From NCBI GenBank assembly GCA_051814705.1, contig JBPWQW010000004.1:124001-188000 (forward strand): 64,000 nucleotides of DNA. The letters run 5' to 3'. The notes beneath the pieces were generated by a model. The model saw nothing but the letters and a program-made list of their open reading frames with translations, searched no databases and was not told the DNA's origin. The position numbers and the translations under genes were made by a program. Positions 36,946-46,398 of this stretch are shown here, in pieces. The DNA is from Geojedonia sp051814705 (GTDB taxonomy: Bacteria; Bacteroidota; Bacteroidia; Flavobacteriales; Flavobacteriaceae). Position 1 is the first letter of the stretch; the number at the start of each line of letters is the position of its first letter.

Positions 36946-37293
36946 ATGAAAAGTTTTGGAGCAAGTAAAGAATTTTTAATAGGAGAAGAAATCCAGTGGG
37001 AAACTGTTGGCGAAGGTGTTCAAAGAAAAATAATGGGTTATGATGACAAAATCATGCTAGTGGATGTCAATTTCGCTGAAGGTGGTGTAGGCCCTATGCA
37101 TGAACATTATCATTCTCAGGTAACTTATGTGGTAAGCGGCGAATTTGAACTTACTATTGGTAATGTAACAAAAATGATGAAAGCAGGTGATGCATTTTAT
37201 ATTCCACCACACGTCATGCATGGTGCTATTTGTAGAAAAGCTGGAAAATTAATTGATGTATTTAGCCCAATTCGAGAAGATTTCATGGAATAA
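36946..37293 (+). CDS. kdgF: KdgF-like cupin (unsaturated uronate linearisation)
   Basis: Single-domain cupin of 115 aa. ATG 36946 is used; the frame extends upstream into the PL17 coding end. The metal-binding motif GPMHEHYHSQVTYVVSGEFE and the second cupin motif PPHVMHG provide the His ligands typical of KdgF, which turns 4,5-unsaturated monouronates from alginate or pectin into linear 4-deoxy-L-erythro-5-hexoseulose uronate. Placement immediately after the DEH-forming PL17 enzyme supports the call. No signal peptide, so cytosolic. Confidence 0.9.
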   Translation: MKSFGASKEFLIGEEIQWETVGEGVQRKIMGYDDKIMLVDVNFAEGGVGPMHEHYHSQVTYVVSGEFELTIGNVTKMMKAGDAFYIPPHVMHGAICRKAGKLIDVFSPIREDFME

Positions 37294-37347
37294 ACTTATA
37301 GGAAAACTCCTTTTTTATGTTAAAATTCAACCTTTCATAAATAATAA

Positions 37348-37400
37348 TTTGGTTTTAACAAATTTTTATATATATTTGGTAAACCAGATTGGTAAACCAA
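37348..37400 (+). promoter_or_regulatory. Promoter and operator doublet before susC
   Basis: TTTG (37348-37351), 19 bp, then TATATTTG (37371-37378). Operators TTGGTAAACCAG (37376-37387) and TTGGTAAACCAA (37389-37400) overlap and follow the -7 box with the 13-bp spacing seen at the other two doublets. The susC start is about 250 bp further on. Confidence 0.75.
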
Positions 37401-37420
37401 TTATATTGCTAATCTATAAA

Positions 37421-37448
37421 AAAAGGACAGGTGCACGCCTATCCTTTT
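37421..37448 (+). promoter_or_regulatory. Hairpin in the susC leader
   Basis: AAAAGGA-C-AGG and CCT-A-TCCTTTT form an 11-position stem with one C/A mismatch and a 6-nt loop, located about 35 nt after the expected transcription start of susC. Only four T residues end it. It may be a kdgF terminator remnant, an attenuator or an mRNA stabiliser. The rest of the 37294-37651 gap holds no gene. Confidence 0.4.
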
Positions 37449-37651
37449 AAATGCTTACTTCTTGTGAGAGGGAAGTAAAAACTAAATACATGTCATTACT
37501 TTATTAAAAACATGTGTTCTACAAAATTAAAAAAATTGTCAGAATAAGGAGTGTTTTTTTGGAGTAAAGGTGTGAATGGTAAAATCTAAAATTATTTTGT
37601 ATTAAAACACACAAACAAACTTTACACATTAAAAAACTAAAACAATCAATT

Positions 37652-40600
37652 ATGAATTTAAAAACTAAGCTAACAATAATTGCAATGCTTTTTATTAGCA
37701 TCGCAATTAGTGCTCAAGAAAGCTTTACAATTTCGGGGACTGTGGTTTCCGCAGAGGACAACTTTCCACTACCTGGGGTTAACATTATTATTTTAAACAC
37801 TACAACGGGAGCTGCGACTGATTTCGATGGTAAATATCAAATTCAAGCCAAAACCGGTGAAGTATTGCAATTTTCGTTTTTGGGTTATGTAACCCAAACT
37901 GTTATTGTAGTCAACCAAAAGGTTATTGATATTTTCATGGCTACAGACACAAATAGTCTAGATGAAGTAGTGGTTGTAGGTTATGGTACTCAGAAAAAAA
38001 GCCACCTTACCGGAGCCATTTCAAAAGTGGTAAATGAGGATCTCGATCAAATTGCTGTTTCAAGAGTTGATGACGCCTTAGTTGGTCAAGTTTCAGGTGT
38101 TAATATCCAAGCTACAGAGGGTGAAGCTGGTTCTTCTCCCACTATTCGTATTCGTGGTACAGGATCTTTGGCAGGTGATTCGTCTCCACTTATCGTGGTA
38201 GACGGTTTGGCCGTCGATAGTGATTTTCTTGGCTCTCTGAATATGAATGATGTAGAGTCTTTTGAAGTTCTTAAAGATGCGGCTTCTTCTGCTATTTACG
38301 GGTCACGAGGAGCAAATGGAGTCATCATGATTACCACTAAAAAAGGAAAAGAAGGAAAGACAAAATTTTCCTTTAATACGTTTACTGGATTTAAAGAAGC
38401 AAGACAAAGTGAAGCCTATTTTTTTTCTGTGAAAGATGCTTTAGCAACCGAATTAGCTGAAACAGGAACACTTACTGACCGTTCAAAATATATCCAATTA
38501 TTAGGAATTGATAATGATTGGCAAAATATCATATTTGATGGCGGTACCATTGAAAGCCACTCCTTTAGTGCAAGAGGAGGTAGTGAAAAAACAAAATTTA
38601 GTGTTTCTCTAGGTTATTCTCATGACGAAGGGGTTCTTATTGTAGATGATTATAAAAAATACAACATGAGGATCAATGTCGATACAAAACTTAATGATAA
38701 ATTTTCTTTTGGTGCAAACTTATCACCATCTTATACCAATAGGACCCGTTTTGATGGTTCTACTCATGATATTTTGAGACAATCACCTTGGTTACCACTT
38801 TATCTGGATGAACATTCCATTCAATTTGTAAACAGATTAAGAGAAAATGGGAGATGGGCAAATGTACAAATTGGCGATTATGCAGAACAACGTATGTTTG
38901 ACGATTTTGATCTTAATACCATGATGCCTGTGGCATCTGGTGGCACAGATATTAGTGATACATCGAATACAAATCCTGCAGCCAAAGTTCTTGAACGCGA
39001 TCGTCAAGATTTAAAATTTAAAATTTTTGGTAGTTTTTATGGAAATTATAATATAACCGATGATCTAAGTTTTCGTGCTTCATTGGCTGGTGATTTTCAA
39101 AATACTGCACGTAGTAGATTTTTTGGCGAAAAATCAAATAATGTTGGACCTTCTACTATAGAGCTTACTATATCTGGTGAAAACAGAATCCACTTTGCCT
39201 CTGAAAATTATTTCTCTTATAACAAAACAATTGGAAATCACGACATAAGTGCTATTCTTGGCTATTCTGCAGAAAGGTGGGACACTTCCACTGAATCTAC
39301 TACAGGTCAAGGGTATGATAATGAATTAATCAAAACGCTCTCAGCTGCTACGATTCTTGCAGATGCTGAATCCCTAGATTTTCAAACGCGTTTACAATCC
39401 TTTTTTGGAAGATTGAATTACGCTTACGCCGATAAATATTTAGTCTCTTTAAGTTTCAGGAGAGATGGATTTTCGGTTTTTGGACCAGAAAATAAATATG
39501 GAGATTTTCCCGCCGCTTCAGTTGGCTGGGTAGTAAGTAAAGAAGATTTTTTAAGAGATAGTGAAGTCATTAATAACTTAAAATTAAGATTTAGTTACGG
39601 TGTTTCGGGAAATCCAAATTTAGATACCGGTAATGATTTAATAGACAATTACCCATATATAGCCCTATTAAGTGCAAGTTCTGCCATTGTTAATAATACA
39701 GCTGTATCTGGTTTTAACCCTATAAATATTTCTAATCCAGATTTAAAATGGGAGCGTTCTATAGAAATAAACCCAGGCATTGATTTTGGATTTTTTAACA
39801 ATATTGTTTCAGGTTCTGTCGAATATTATAAACGTACCAGTGACCAATTATTACTCTACAACCCTATTTCTTCTACAACAGGATTCTCTAATGCCTTAGT
39901 AAATCTAGGAGAAGTTGAAAATAGCGGTGTTGAAATTGAATTAAGAACTAGAAATATTTCTAAAGAAAAATTCAGATGGAGTTCTACCCTACTTGCGTCT
40001 ATAAATAAAAATGAATTAGTTGATTTTGCGGATTCCAATGGTCAAATACAAAATGTAGATGATAAAAGAGCTGCTGAATGGATTAATTTAGAAGGCAATC
40101 CTATTTCATCTTTTTATGGATGGGTTGTAGATAGAGATATCCCTAAAGAATATATAAATAATCCGTATTTCCCTATTGGTGGACAGGCACAAGATGTATA
40201 TGTAAAAGATTTAAATGGAGATGGTTTAATTGACGATGATGATAAAACCATACTTGGAGACCCGTATCCTGATTTAGTTTGGAGTTTTACTAACGAATTT
40301 CAAATTGGGAACATTGATATAAGTTTTATGTTTCAAGGAAGTCACGGAGCTGAAATAAGAAATATGGGAGATCAATATTTGTTTAATCATTTTAATAGCG
40401 CACAAGATTTTAATGTATCCACAACTCCAGACCAAGGTTTTATAAAAGAAAAAATATTTACTAATGCCATAATTCAAGATGCCTCTTACATAGCTTTAAG
40501 AAATGTAAATATTGGCTATAATTTCCCTTCAGATTTATCCCAAAAATTAGGATTGTCAAAAGCAAGAATATATGCTGCAGGTCAGAATTTAATATATAAA

Positions 40601-40729
40601 ACAGCTGATAATTATACTGGTTTTAATCCAGAGTCTATTAATGATACAAGTCCAACTACTTATGGTTACCAAAGAGCTGGTTCGCCTATTTTTAGAACCA
40701 TCTCTTTAGGATTAAACTTAGAATTTTAA
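37652..40729 (+). CDS. susC: SusC/RagA family TonB-linked outer-membrane transporter
   Basis: Outer-membrane barrel of 1025 aa importing alginate oligosaccharides with its SusD partner. It has a signal peptide (ending ISAQ), a carboxypeptidase-like domain at about 25-100 (FTISGTVVSAEDNFPLPGVN), a TonB-box-like DEVVVVGYGTQKK at about 105, a plug domain with SuscC-type SPLIVVDGL and AASSAIYGSRGANGVIMITT, and a barrel ending SLGLNLEF. Length and motifs are typical. It heads an operon with susD and a PKD protein and has its own promoter with the operator doublet. Confidence 0.94.
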   Translation: MNLKTKLTIIAMLFISIAISAQESFTISGTVVSAEDNFPLPGVNIIILNTTTGAATDFDGKYQIQAKTGEVLQFSFLGYVTQTVIVVNQKVIDIFMATDTNSLDEVVVVGYGTQKKSHLTGAISKVVNEDLDQIAVSRVDDALVGQVSGVNIQATEGEAGSSPTIRIRGTGSLAGDSSPLIVVDGLAVDSDFLGSLNMNDVESFEVLKDAASSAIYGSRGANGVIMITTKKGKEGKTKFSFNTFTGFKEARQSEAYFFSVKDALATELAETGTLTDRSKYIQLLGIDNDWQNIIFDGGTIESHSFSARGGSEKTKFSVSLGYSHDEGVLIVDDYKKYNMRINVDTKLNDKFSFGANLSPSYTNRTRFDGSTHDILRQSPWLPLYLDEHSIQFVNRLRENGRWANVQIGDYAEQRMFDDFDLNTMMPVASGGTDISDTSNTNPAAKVLERDRQDLKFKIFGSFYGNYNITDDLSFRASLAGDFQNTARSRFFGEKSNNVGPSTIELTISGENRIHFASENYFSYNKTIGNHDISAILGYSAERWDTSTESTTGQGYDNELIKTLSAATILADAESLDFQTRLQSFFGRLNYAYADKYLVSLSFRRDGFSVFGPENKYGDFPAASVGWVVSKEDFLRDSEVINNLKLRFSYGVSGNPNLDTGNDLIDNYPYIALLSASSAIVNNTAVSGFNPINISNPDLKWERSIEINPGIDFGFFNNIVSGSVEYYKRTSDQLLLYNPISSTTGFSNALVNLGEVENSGVEIELRTRNISKEKFRWSSTLLASINKNELVDFADSNGQIQNVDDKRAAEWINLEGNPISSFYGWVVDRDIPKEYINNPYFPIGGQAQDVYVKDLNGDGLIDDDDKTILGDPYPDLVWSFTNEFQIGNIDISFMFQGSHGAEIRNMGDQYLFNHFNSAQDFNVSTTPDQGFIKEKIFTNAIIQDASYIALRNVNIGYNFPSDLSQKLGLSKARIYAAGQNLIYKTADNYTGFNPESINDTSPTTYGYQRAGSPIFRTISLGLNLEF

Positions 40730-40731
40730 TA

Positions 40732-42186
40732 ATGAAACGAAAAAATATACATATTATGAAACGATTTATAATCATATATACCTTATTAATGGCAACTTTA
40801 TTTTCCTCTTGTGGAAATGATTTTCTAGAGCCAGAACCGACAGGAGCAATTAGCGAAAGTACGTTTTATTCAAATGAAAGTGAGTTAATTACTGGTCTTA
40901 TAAATATGTACGACGGAATTCAAGGTACTAATGCATTAGAAGATTCATCATCAGAATTATTACAAGGAATACAATTCGAATTCTATCTTACAGAAATGCG
41001 AAGTGATAATACCAGGACTAAAAGTAGTGAAGGTGAGGCCGCTCAATTTGAAAACTACTCCATTTCAACTTCAAACGGTATTGTAACAGACTACTATCAA
41101 AGTTTTTACCAAATTATATATAGAGCTAACGTTGTTCTAAAAAACATAGGTGTAGCTACTCCAGCCAATGCTGCAAAAATTGAAGCTGAGGCACGATTTG
41201 TAAGAGCCTATGCTTATTTTAATTTGGTAAGATTATTTGGGGATGTCCCATTAATAAATGAAGTTATAGCACCTTTGGATCTCGAAAAACAATTTACAAG
41301 AGTAGCAACTTCAACAATTTATGATTCTATTATCGACGATTTAGTTTTTGCATCGACTCATTTAGATAACACTTACAAAAATAGAGCATCTAAAGCTGCG
41401 GCACAGAGTTTATTGGCTAAAGTATATCTTACAACAAAAAACTACTCTGCTGCACAAGTGTTGTGTGAAGCCGTAATCAACAGCGGATTTACATTACAAA
41501 ACAACTTTAATGACGTTTTTTATAAAGAGGGGAATAGCGAAATAATTTTTGCAATTGGATATACTAATTCTCCTGCATCTGAAAGTCAAGGATTTTCAGC
41601 TGAATGGTTAAATTCCATAGGAAGATCTAGTGGAGTTAATTATGTTACTCCAGAAGCTGCAGCTGCTTTAGACGAACTTGGTGGGAATAGAGCCGCATTC
41701 TCGTACAGAATGGATCCTGCTCAACCTGCCCAGAGACAAGTCGCTAAATATTTTCCTAATGGAGAAAATGGAGGCCCAACAGGTGTGGCTTTCGATCTTA
41801 ATCCAGATTTTGCCGGAAACGATTGGATTGTCCTCCGTTTTGCCGATGTTTTATTAATGCATGTTGAAGCTATTATGGCTGGTGGAGCATCTACAAATGC
41901 AACTGCGGCGCTTACGTCTTTTCAAAAAATTAGAGACAGAGCCGGATTAACTGCTACTGTTACAAATATTACGAAGCAACAATTATTAGATGAAAGACGT
42001 GTTGAATTAGCATTCGAGAATCAACGCTTGTTTGATTTAATGCGATTTGGAGAAGCTCAGAACGTTTTATCGGCGTTCTCAACAGCTAACAATTATAGTT
42101 TTACTGCAACAGATCTTTTACTGCCAATTCCTCAAAGAGAAATCAATTTAAGTAAAGGGCTTATGTCTCAAAACCCAGGTTATTAA
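40732..42186 (+). CDS. susD: SusD/RagB family glycan-binding lipoprotein
   Basis: Surface lipoprotein of up to 484 aa that caps the SusC barrel and binds oligosaccharide. Lipobox LFSSCGNDFLEPEP, N-terminal SusD-like region (FYSNESELITGLINMYDGIQ) and C-terminal RagB region (ADVLLMHVEAIMAGG, then LDERRVELAFENQRLFDLMR, ending LMSQNPGY) are all present. It starts 2 bp after the susC stop. An internal ATG at 40756 is equally good, as it directly begins the hydrophobic signal. Confidence 0.93.
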   Translation: MKRKNIHIMKRFIIIYTLLMATLFSSCGNDFLEPEPTGAISESTFYSNESELITGLINMYDGIQGTNALEDSSSELLQGIQFEFYLTEMRSDNTRTKSSEGEAAQFENYSISTSNGIVTDYYQSFYQIIYRANVVLKNIGVATPANAAKIEAEARFVRAYAYFNLVRLFGDVPLINEVIAPLDLEKQFTRVATSTIYDSIIDDLVFASTHLDNTYKNRASKAAAQSLLAKVYLTTKNYSAAQVLCEAVINSGFTLQNNFNDVFYKEGNSEIIFAIGYTNSPASESQGFSAEWLNSIGRSSGVNYVTPEAAAALDELGGNRAAFSYRMDPAQPAQRQVAKYFPNGENGGPTGVAFDLNPDFAGNDWIVLRFADVLLMHVEAIMAGGASTNATAALTSFQKIRDRAGLTATVTNITKQQLLDERRVELAFENQRLFDLMRFGEAQNVLSAFSTANNYSFTATDLLLPIPQREINLSKGLMSQNPGY

Positions 42187-42219
42187 AATTTAATACTATA
42201 AAAATTAAAATCATTTTAT

Positions 42220-43104
42220 ATGAAAACAATAATAAAAATCATAACAGAACTAAAACTTATTTTACAGGTGGTTCTAGTGTCTTTGATGGCATTTTCGATG
42301 TCCTCATGCGACCCTACAATTGATTCCTTAAAGTTCGATTTACCTGAAGCTAATTCTATTCCAGATTTAACACCGCCTTCAGCAAATTTTGTAGAAACTC
42401 AAACTGCTGAGGACTGGCAAACTTATACCTTTGCTAACTTGTCATCCAGTGCAACAACATACGCATGGGATTTTGGTGATGGTCAATCAGCAACGACCTT
42501 AGATGCTACAAACACTTTTCCAGGTGAAGGGGAATTTACCGTATCATTAACAGCATCCGATGATTTAGGTGTATCCAATACATTTACTAAAGTTATTGAA
42601 GTTGTAGAACCCGAAGTTCCTGCAGCCATTATTCCTATAATTGGTGCTCCCGATTTTGAGGACGTTGCAGGTGTATGTGGCAGCGGAGATAGTCGTGATT
42701 GTTGGAGACTTTCAGGTGCTTCCATACATCAAACTACAAGTGACGGAAGAAATGGATCAAGAGGTGCAAAATATCCTGTTAGTGCATCGTCACAGAGGGT
42801 AACTTATCAAGGGATTACCGTTTCACCAAACACAAAATATACATTTAGAGGTTATTATGCATTACAAGGTGCTGGCGATTATATTCGCGTTTCAATTATA
42901 GATGGTCAATTATCTAACAAGAGTGAATTTGCCTCAGCCACTTTTTTAGCACAAGAAAATGGCACGGTTGTTAATGGTAAGAATAATTACACTGAACTTG
43001 TCATTCAGTTTGAAACTGGAGCGAATGGCGAAATTGCAATTTATGTAGATCATTCAAATACAGCAGATGCATACCTAGACGATGTTTCAGTATTACCACT
43101 ATAG
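42220..43104 (+). CDS. PKD-domain surface lipoprotein, likely glycan-binding
   Basis: Lipoprotein of 294 aa (signal ending FSMSSC). A PKD domain occupies about 50-125 (TYAWDFGDGQSATTL, then FTVSLTASDDLGVSN). The C-terminal half (GVCGSGDSRDCWRLSGASIH, then GITVSPNTKYTFRGYYAL, ending AYLDDVSVLPL) has the look of a carbohydrate-binding beta sandwich. Its position as third gene after susCD is where surface glycan-binding proteins of the SusE/SusF type are usually encoded. Alginate binding is inferred. Confidence 0.82.
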   Translation: MKTIIKIITELKLILQVVLVSLMAFSMSSCDPTIDSLKFDLPEANSIPDLTPPSANFVETQTAEDWQTYTFANLSSSATTYAWDFGDGQSATTLDATNTFPGEGEFTVSLTASDDLGVSNTFTKVIEVVEPEVPAAIIPIIGAPDFEDVAGVCGSGDSRDCWRLSGASIHQTTSDGRNGSRGAKYPVSASSQRVTYQGITVSPNTKYTFRGYYALQGAGDYIRVSIIDGQLSNKSEFASATFLAQENGTVVNGKNNYTELVIQFETGANGEIAIYVDHSNTADAYLDDVSVLPL

Positions 43105-43132
43105 TAATTAGATACAAATTCATTAATATGAT

Positions 43133-44032
43133 ATGAAATATATTCAATCAATAACTATAGTATGTATAGCATCACTTTTTTTATCTGCAAATGTTGCTGG
43201 TCAATCGGCCAGCAATAATGCAGATTCAGAAAATCAAGCTAAAACAAAAAAGCGTAAAAAATTCAAATTACCAAACATCGATTTAAGCCACTGGAGTGTA
43301 ACCGTTCCTGAGGGCAAAGACGGTAAGGCCATAAGTGTTGAGCCGCCTGAAATTTTGAATTATGCCACTAATGAGACCTTAAAACCATATATGTATAACG
43401 ATTCGACTAGTGGAGCATTAGTTTTTTATGCTTTTCCTAGCGATGCAACAACTGCAAATACAAAGTATTCAAGATCTGAATTACGGGAGCAAATGGTACC
43501 AGGCGATAACAATACCAATTGGACTTTTGCTCAAGGTGGAATAATGAAAGGGAAACTGGCGGTCGATGAGGTTTCAAGAGGTTCAGATGGAAAGGCTCAT
43601 AAGATAATTATCATGCAAATTCATGGAAGATTAACTAATGATCAGCGTGATTTAATAGGGCAAAAAGATAATAATGCACCGCCTATTTTAAAAATATATT
43701 GGCAAGACGGTAAAATTAGAGTTAAAACCAAAGTACTTAAAAATTTAAGTGCCAATGAAAATGAAATACTCTTAGAGGATCTGTGGGATGATGACGAAGG
43801 CTATACGTTTAAAGAAGAAGTTGGCTATGGAAAGTTCTCATTAGAAGTAAAAGTTACTGATGGTAAAATGGTAGTTAGCCTTAATAAAAATGAATATGCT
43901 GTCTATGATAATGCTAGTATCAGACGATGGGGTGTGTTTGAAAATTATTTTAAAGCAGGTAATTATTTTCAATCAAGAGATGAAGGAGCTTATGCCATAG
44001 TAAAATATTACAATTTAGAGGTAACACATTAA
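43133..44032 (+). CDS. Alginate lyase, polysaccharide lyase family 7 (secreted)
   Basis: Second PL7 lyase, 299 aa, with a type I signal peptide (cut near VAGQ) in place of a lipobox. A basic linker (KTKKRKKFK) leads into the PL7 domain: DLSHWSVTVPEG, RSELREQ at about 114-120, IIMQIHGRL near 162 and ENYFKAGNYF near the C terminus. The catalytic residues are therefore intact. It ends the susCD operon (28 bp after the PKD gene). With the lipoprotein PL7 at 26372 it gives one anchored and one soluble endo-lyase. Confidence 0.93.
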   Translation: MKYIQSITIVCIASLFLSANVAGQSASNNADSENQAKTKKRKKFKLPNIDLSHWSVTVPEGKDGKAISVEPPEILNYATNETLKPYMYNDSTSGALVFYAFPSDATTANTKYSRSELREQMVPGDNNTNWTFAQGGIMKGKLAVDEVSRGSDGKAHKIIIMQIHGRLTNDQRDLIGQKDNNAPPILKIYWQDGKIRVKTKVLKNLSANENEILLEDLWDDDEGYTFKEEVGYGKFSLEVKVTDGKMVVSLNKNEYAVYDNASIRRWGVFENYFKAGNYFQSRDEGAYAIVKYYNLEVTH

Positions 44033-44122
44033 AAAAATATGATTAATTTGAGTTAGTTAAAATTGAGGAGTTTACTGGCCATTTTAGGTCAGTATAGCTC
44101 ATCAAAGAAGGAATTAATGTTA

Positions 44123-44152
44123 TACATTTGTAGTCTCAACCTGGTTAACCAC
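44123..44152 (+). promoter_or_regulatory. Promoter and single operator before gntR
   Basis: TACATTTG (44123-44130) is a TAnnTTTG box. CTGGTTAACCAC (44141-44152) contains the perfect palindrome TGGTTAACCA and sits where the second operator lies in the doublets. The first site is degenerate here. This suggests weak autoregulation by the GntR protein. Confidence 0.6.
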
Positions 44153-44162
44153 TTTATAAGAT

Positions 44163-44870
44163 ATGAAATTAGACACCCTGACAAAAAGCGAAAATGGATC
44201 CCTGCAAAAAGATATTATTGGTAAAATTAGAGACTTAATTAATTATAAGAATCTTGAACCTGGGGACAAGTTACCTTCTGAACGAAAATTATCAGAAAAA
44301 TTTGAAGTCAGCAGAAGCAATGTTCGTGATGCTATACAAAAATTAGAATATTATGGGCTGTTAAAATCCATTCCTCAAAGCGGAACCTTTGTCGCTAATA
44401 TTGGTGTTACAGCAATGAATGGTATGATAGAAGAAATTTTAACTTTAGAAAAGCCAGATTTTAAATCATTGGTTGAAACAAGAATCTTATTAGAGTTAAA
44501 AACGGTAGGGTTAGCAGCAATGAGAAGGACTGAAACCGATTTAGACCAAATGAAAAGCACACTTGATGCTTACACAAAAAAAGTGTTGGCCGGTGAAGAT
44601 GCTGTTCAAGAAGATTTATTATTTCATCTTGCCATTGCAAAAGCCAGTAGTAATCGTACTATGAATAAGGTTATGCTGACTATTACACCGGGAATTTTAA
44701 TCAATTTTGAAAAATATCATGTTTGTGATAAGAGTTTAGCACAACTAGGAATTAAGGAACATAGTGAAATATATGAAGCCATAAAGGATAAGGATCCTCA
44801 ATTGGCAAAACAAAAAATGAAAGAACATTTTAAAGTATTATATCAGTACTGTTATAATATTGAAGAGTAG
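44163..44870 (+). CDS. GntR family regulator, FadR subfamily
   Basis: Transcription factor of 235 aa. A winged HTH at about 12-80 (GDKLPSERKLSEKFEVSRSN, then GLLKSIPQSGTFVAN) precedes an all-helical FCD ligand domain (about 95-230) with histidines in FHLAIAKASSN and KEHSEIYEAI that can hold the metal seen in such domains. It is the only local regulator of the alginate locus and has a matching TGGTTAACCA palindrome in its own promoter. It probably represses the locus until a pathway intermediate such as KDG or DEH binds. Confidence 0.9.
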   Translation: MKLDTLTKSENGSLQKDIIGKIRDLINYKNLEPGDKLPSERKLSEKFEVSRSNVRDAIQKLEYYGLLKSIPQSGTFVANIGVTAMNGMIEEILTLEKPDFKSLVETRILLELKTVGLAAMRRTETDLDQMKSTLDAYTKKVLAGEDAVQEDLLFHLAIAKASSNRTMNKVMLTITPGILINFEKYHVCDKSLAQLGIKEHSEIYEAIKDKDPQLAKQKMKEHFKVLYQYCYNIEE

Positions 44871-44883
44871 TTTAATAGAAAGT

Positions 44884-44911
44884 CATATTGAAATTGCACG
44901 ATTTCAATATG
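44884..44911. terminator. Hairpin after gntR
   Basis: Perfect 11-bp stem CATATTGAAAT (44884-44894) and ATTTCAATATG (44901-44911) with a 6-nt loop, 14 bp after the gntR stop. There is no T-run, so termination would be weak or factor-dependent. Confidence 0.45.
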
Positions 44912-45108
44912 GTAAGTATAATTATTAGAGAGGGCGTATTAAATAAAATACTAATTACTGAAAACATTTCTTCATTAAGTTAATGTCAAAGAGGCTTTGG
45001 GATAATTAGCGTTAAGTTTAATTAATATAGGTCATAGTTTAGATTACTAATGTAGTCTAGACCTAACGGATATTTTTTAAAATAATCCAAAAATTAATAT
45101 TAAGTATT

Positions 45109-46377
45109 ATGAAAATTAAAGGATTAAGATGGTGGATTATTGGGTTAATCGGCCTTGCGACGGTAATTAACTATATTGATCGTTCGGCTTTAGCAATAAT
45201 GTGGCCTGGTATTTCTGAGGATCTAGGACTGACTAAATCAGACTATGGATTAATTTTAAATGTCTTTATGGTGGCCTATGCTTTAGGGCAATCGATTTCA
45301 GGGAAATTGTATGATAAAATTGGAACTAAAATGGGTTATGTTGTTTCAATTTTCTTTTGGTCTTTGGCATCTATTTTACATGCCTTCTCAAAAGGTGTTA
45401 TGTCGATAAGCTTTTTTAGAGTTTTATTAGGTGTTTCAGAAGCAGGCAACTGGCCTGGAGCGGTTAAAAGTAATGCCGAGTGGTTTCCTGTTAAGGAAAG
45501 AGCAATTGGACAAGGAATTTTTAATGCTGGAGCTTCTTTAGGCTCAGTAGTTGCGCCTCCATTAATCGCATTTTTGTATATAGGATTTGGTTGGAAAGCA
45601 ACATTTATAATTATTGGGTCTTTAGGCATGCTTTGGATTATTCCATGGCTTATAATTAATAAAAAAAGCCCAGACAAACACCCTTGGATAACCGAAAAAG
45701 AAAAAAAACACATTATATCAGGAAGATATGAGAGCAGAAGAGAAGACCACGACGGTGAAGAATTAAGCATACGTCAAATTCTTTCACATAAAGAATCGTG
45801 GGCTGTTTTAATGTCACGTTTCTTCCTTGAGCCCATTTGGTGGTTATTTGTAGGTTGGATGCCTCTATACCTTGCAGATACTTATGGGTTTGACGTTAAA
45901 GAAATTGGAATGTTCGCTTGGGTGCCTTTCGTTGGTGCTGCACTTGGAAGTCTTAGTGGTGGTTTATTAACAGGTAAATGGATAAATAATGGAAGTTCCG
46001 TTGATGTAGCACGAAAAAGAACGATTTGGATTGGAGGTCTTTTAATGTTCCTTGGTTTAATTACTACAATTCAATTTGCAGACACACCTACAAAGTTTGT
46101 ACTTATTGTGTCCATGGTGCTTTTTGGTTTTCAATTTGCAATATCAAATATTCAAACCATACCAAGCGATTTGTTTAGCGGAAAGTCAGTAGGAACTTTA
46201 GCAGGCCTTGGAGGCACTGTTGGAATATTTTCAGTAATAATCATGAATTTTCTAATTCCCGTAATAACAAAAACATCATACACACCGGCATTTATATTAA
46301 TTGCGGTATTTGTACCATTAGGTGTGTATTCCGTCTATAAGTTTTGTAAAACGATTGGTCCCATAGAAAATAATTAA
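45109..46377 (+). CDS. MFS transporter, ExuT-like hexuronate type
   Basis: Inner-membrane symporter of 422 aa with twelve predicted helices, in the anion:cation symporter branch of the MFS. ATVINYIDRSALAIMWPGI at the start and VSEAGNWPGAVKSNAEWFP at about 110-128 are characteristic of the ExuT/GarP group, with the arginines and lysines for carboxylate binding. Most likely it brings unsaturated uronate monomers (DEH) into the cytosol. It is followed by the reductases and KDG pathway genes in one operon with short gaps. Confidence 0.9.
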   Translation: MKIKGLRWWIIGLIGLATVINYIDRSALAIMWPGISEDLGLTKSDYGLILNVFMVAYALGQSISGKLYDKIGTKMGYVVSIFFWSLASILHAFSKGVMSISFFRVLLGVSEAGNWPGAVKSNAEWFPVKERAIGQGIFNAGASLGSVVAPPLIAFLYIGFGWKATFIIIGSLGMLWIIPWLIINKKSPDKHPWITEKEKKHIISGRYESRREDHDGEELSIRQILSHKESWAVLMSRFFLEPIWWLFVGWMPLYLADTYGFDVKEIGMFAWVPFVGAALGSLSGGLLTGKWINNGSSVDVARKRTIWIGGLLMFLGLITTIQFADTPTKFVLIVSMVLFGFQFAISNIQTIPSDLFSGKSVGTLAGLGGTVGIFSVIIMNFLIPVITKTSYTPAFILIAVFVPLGVYSVYKFCKTIGPIENN

Positions 46378-46398
46378 TATAAAATAAAACAGTATAAT

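Noticed and set aside
45336..45770. 144-aa minus-strand frame inside the MFS transporter gene
   Set aside because: It is opposite conserved transporter helices and has no homology-like pattern. It is a shadow.
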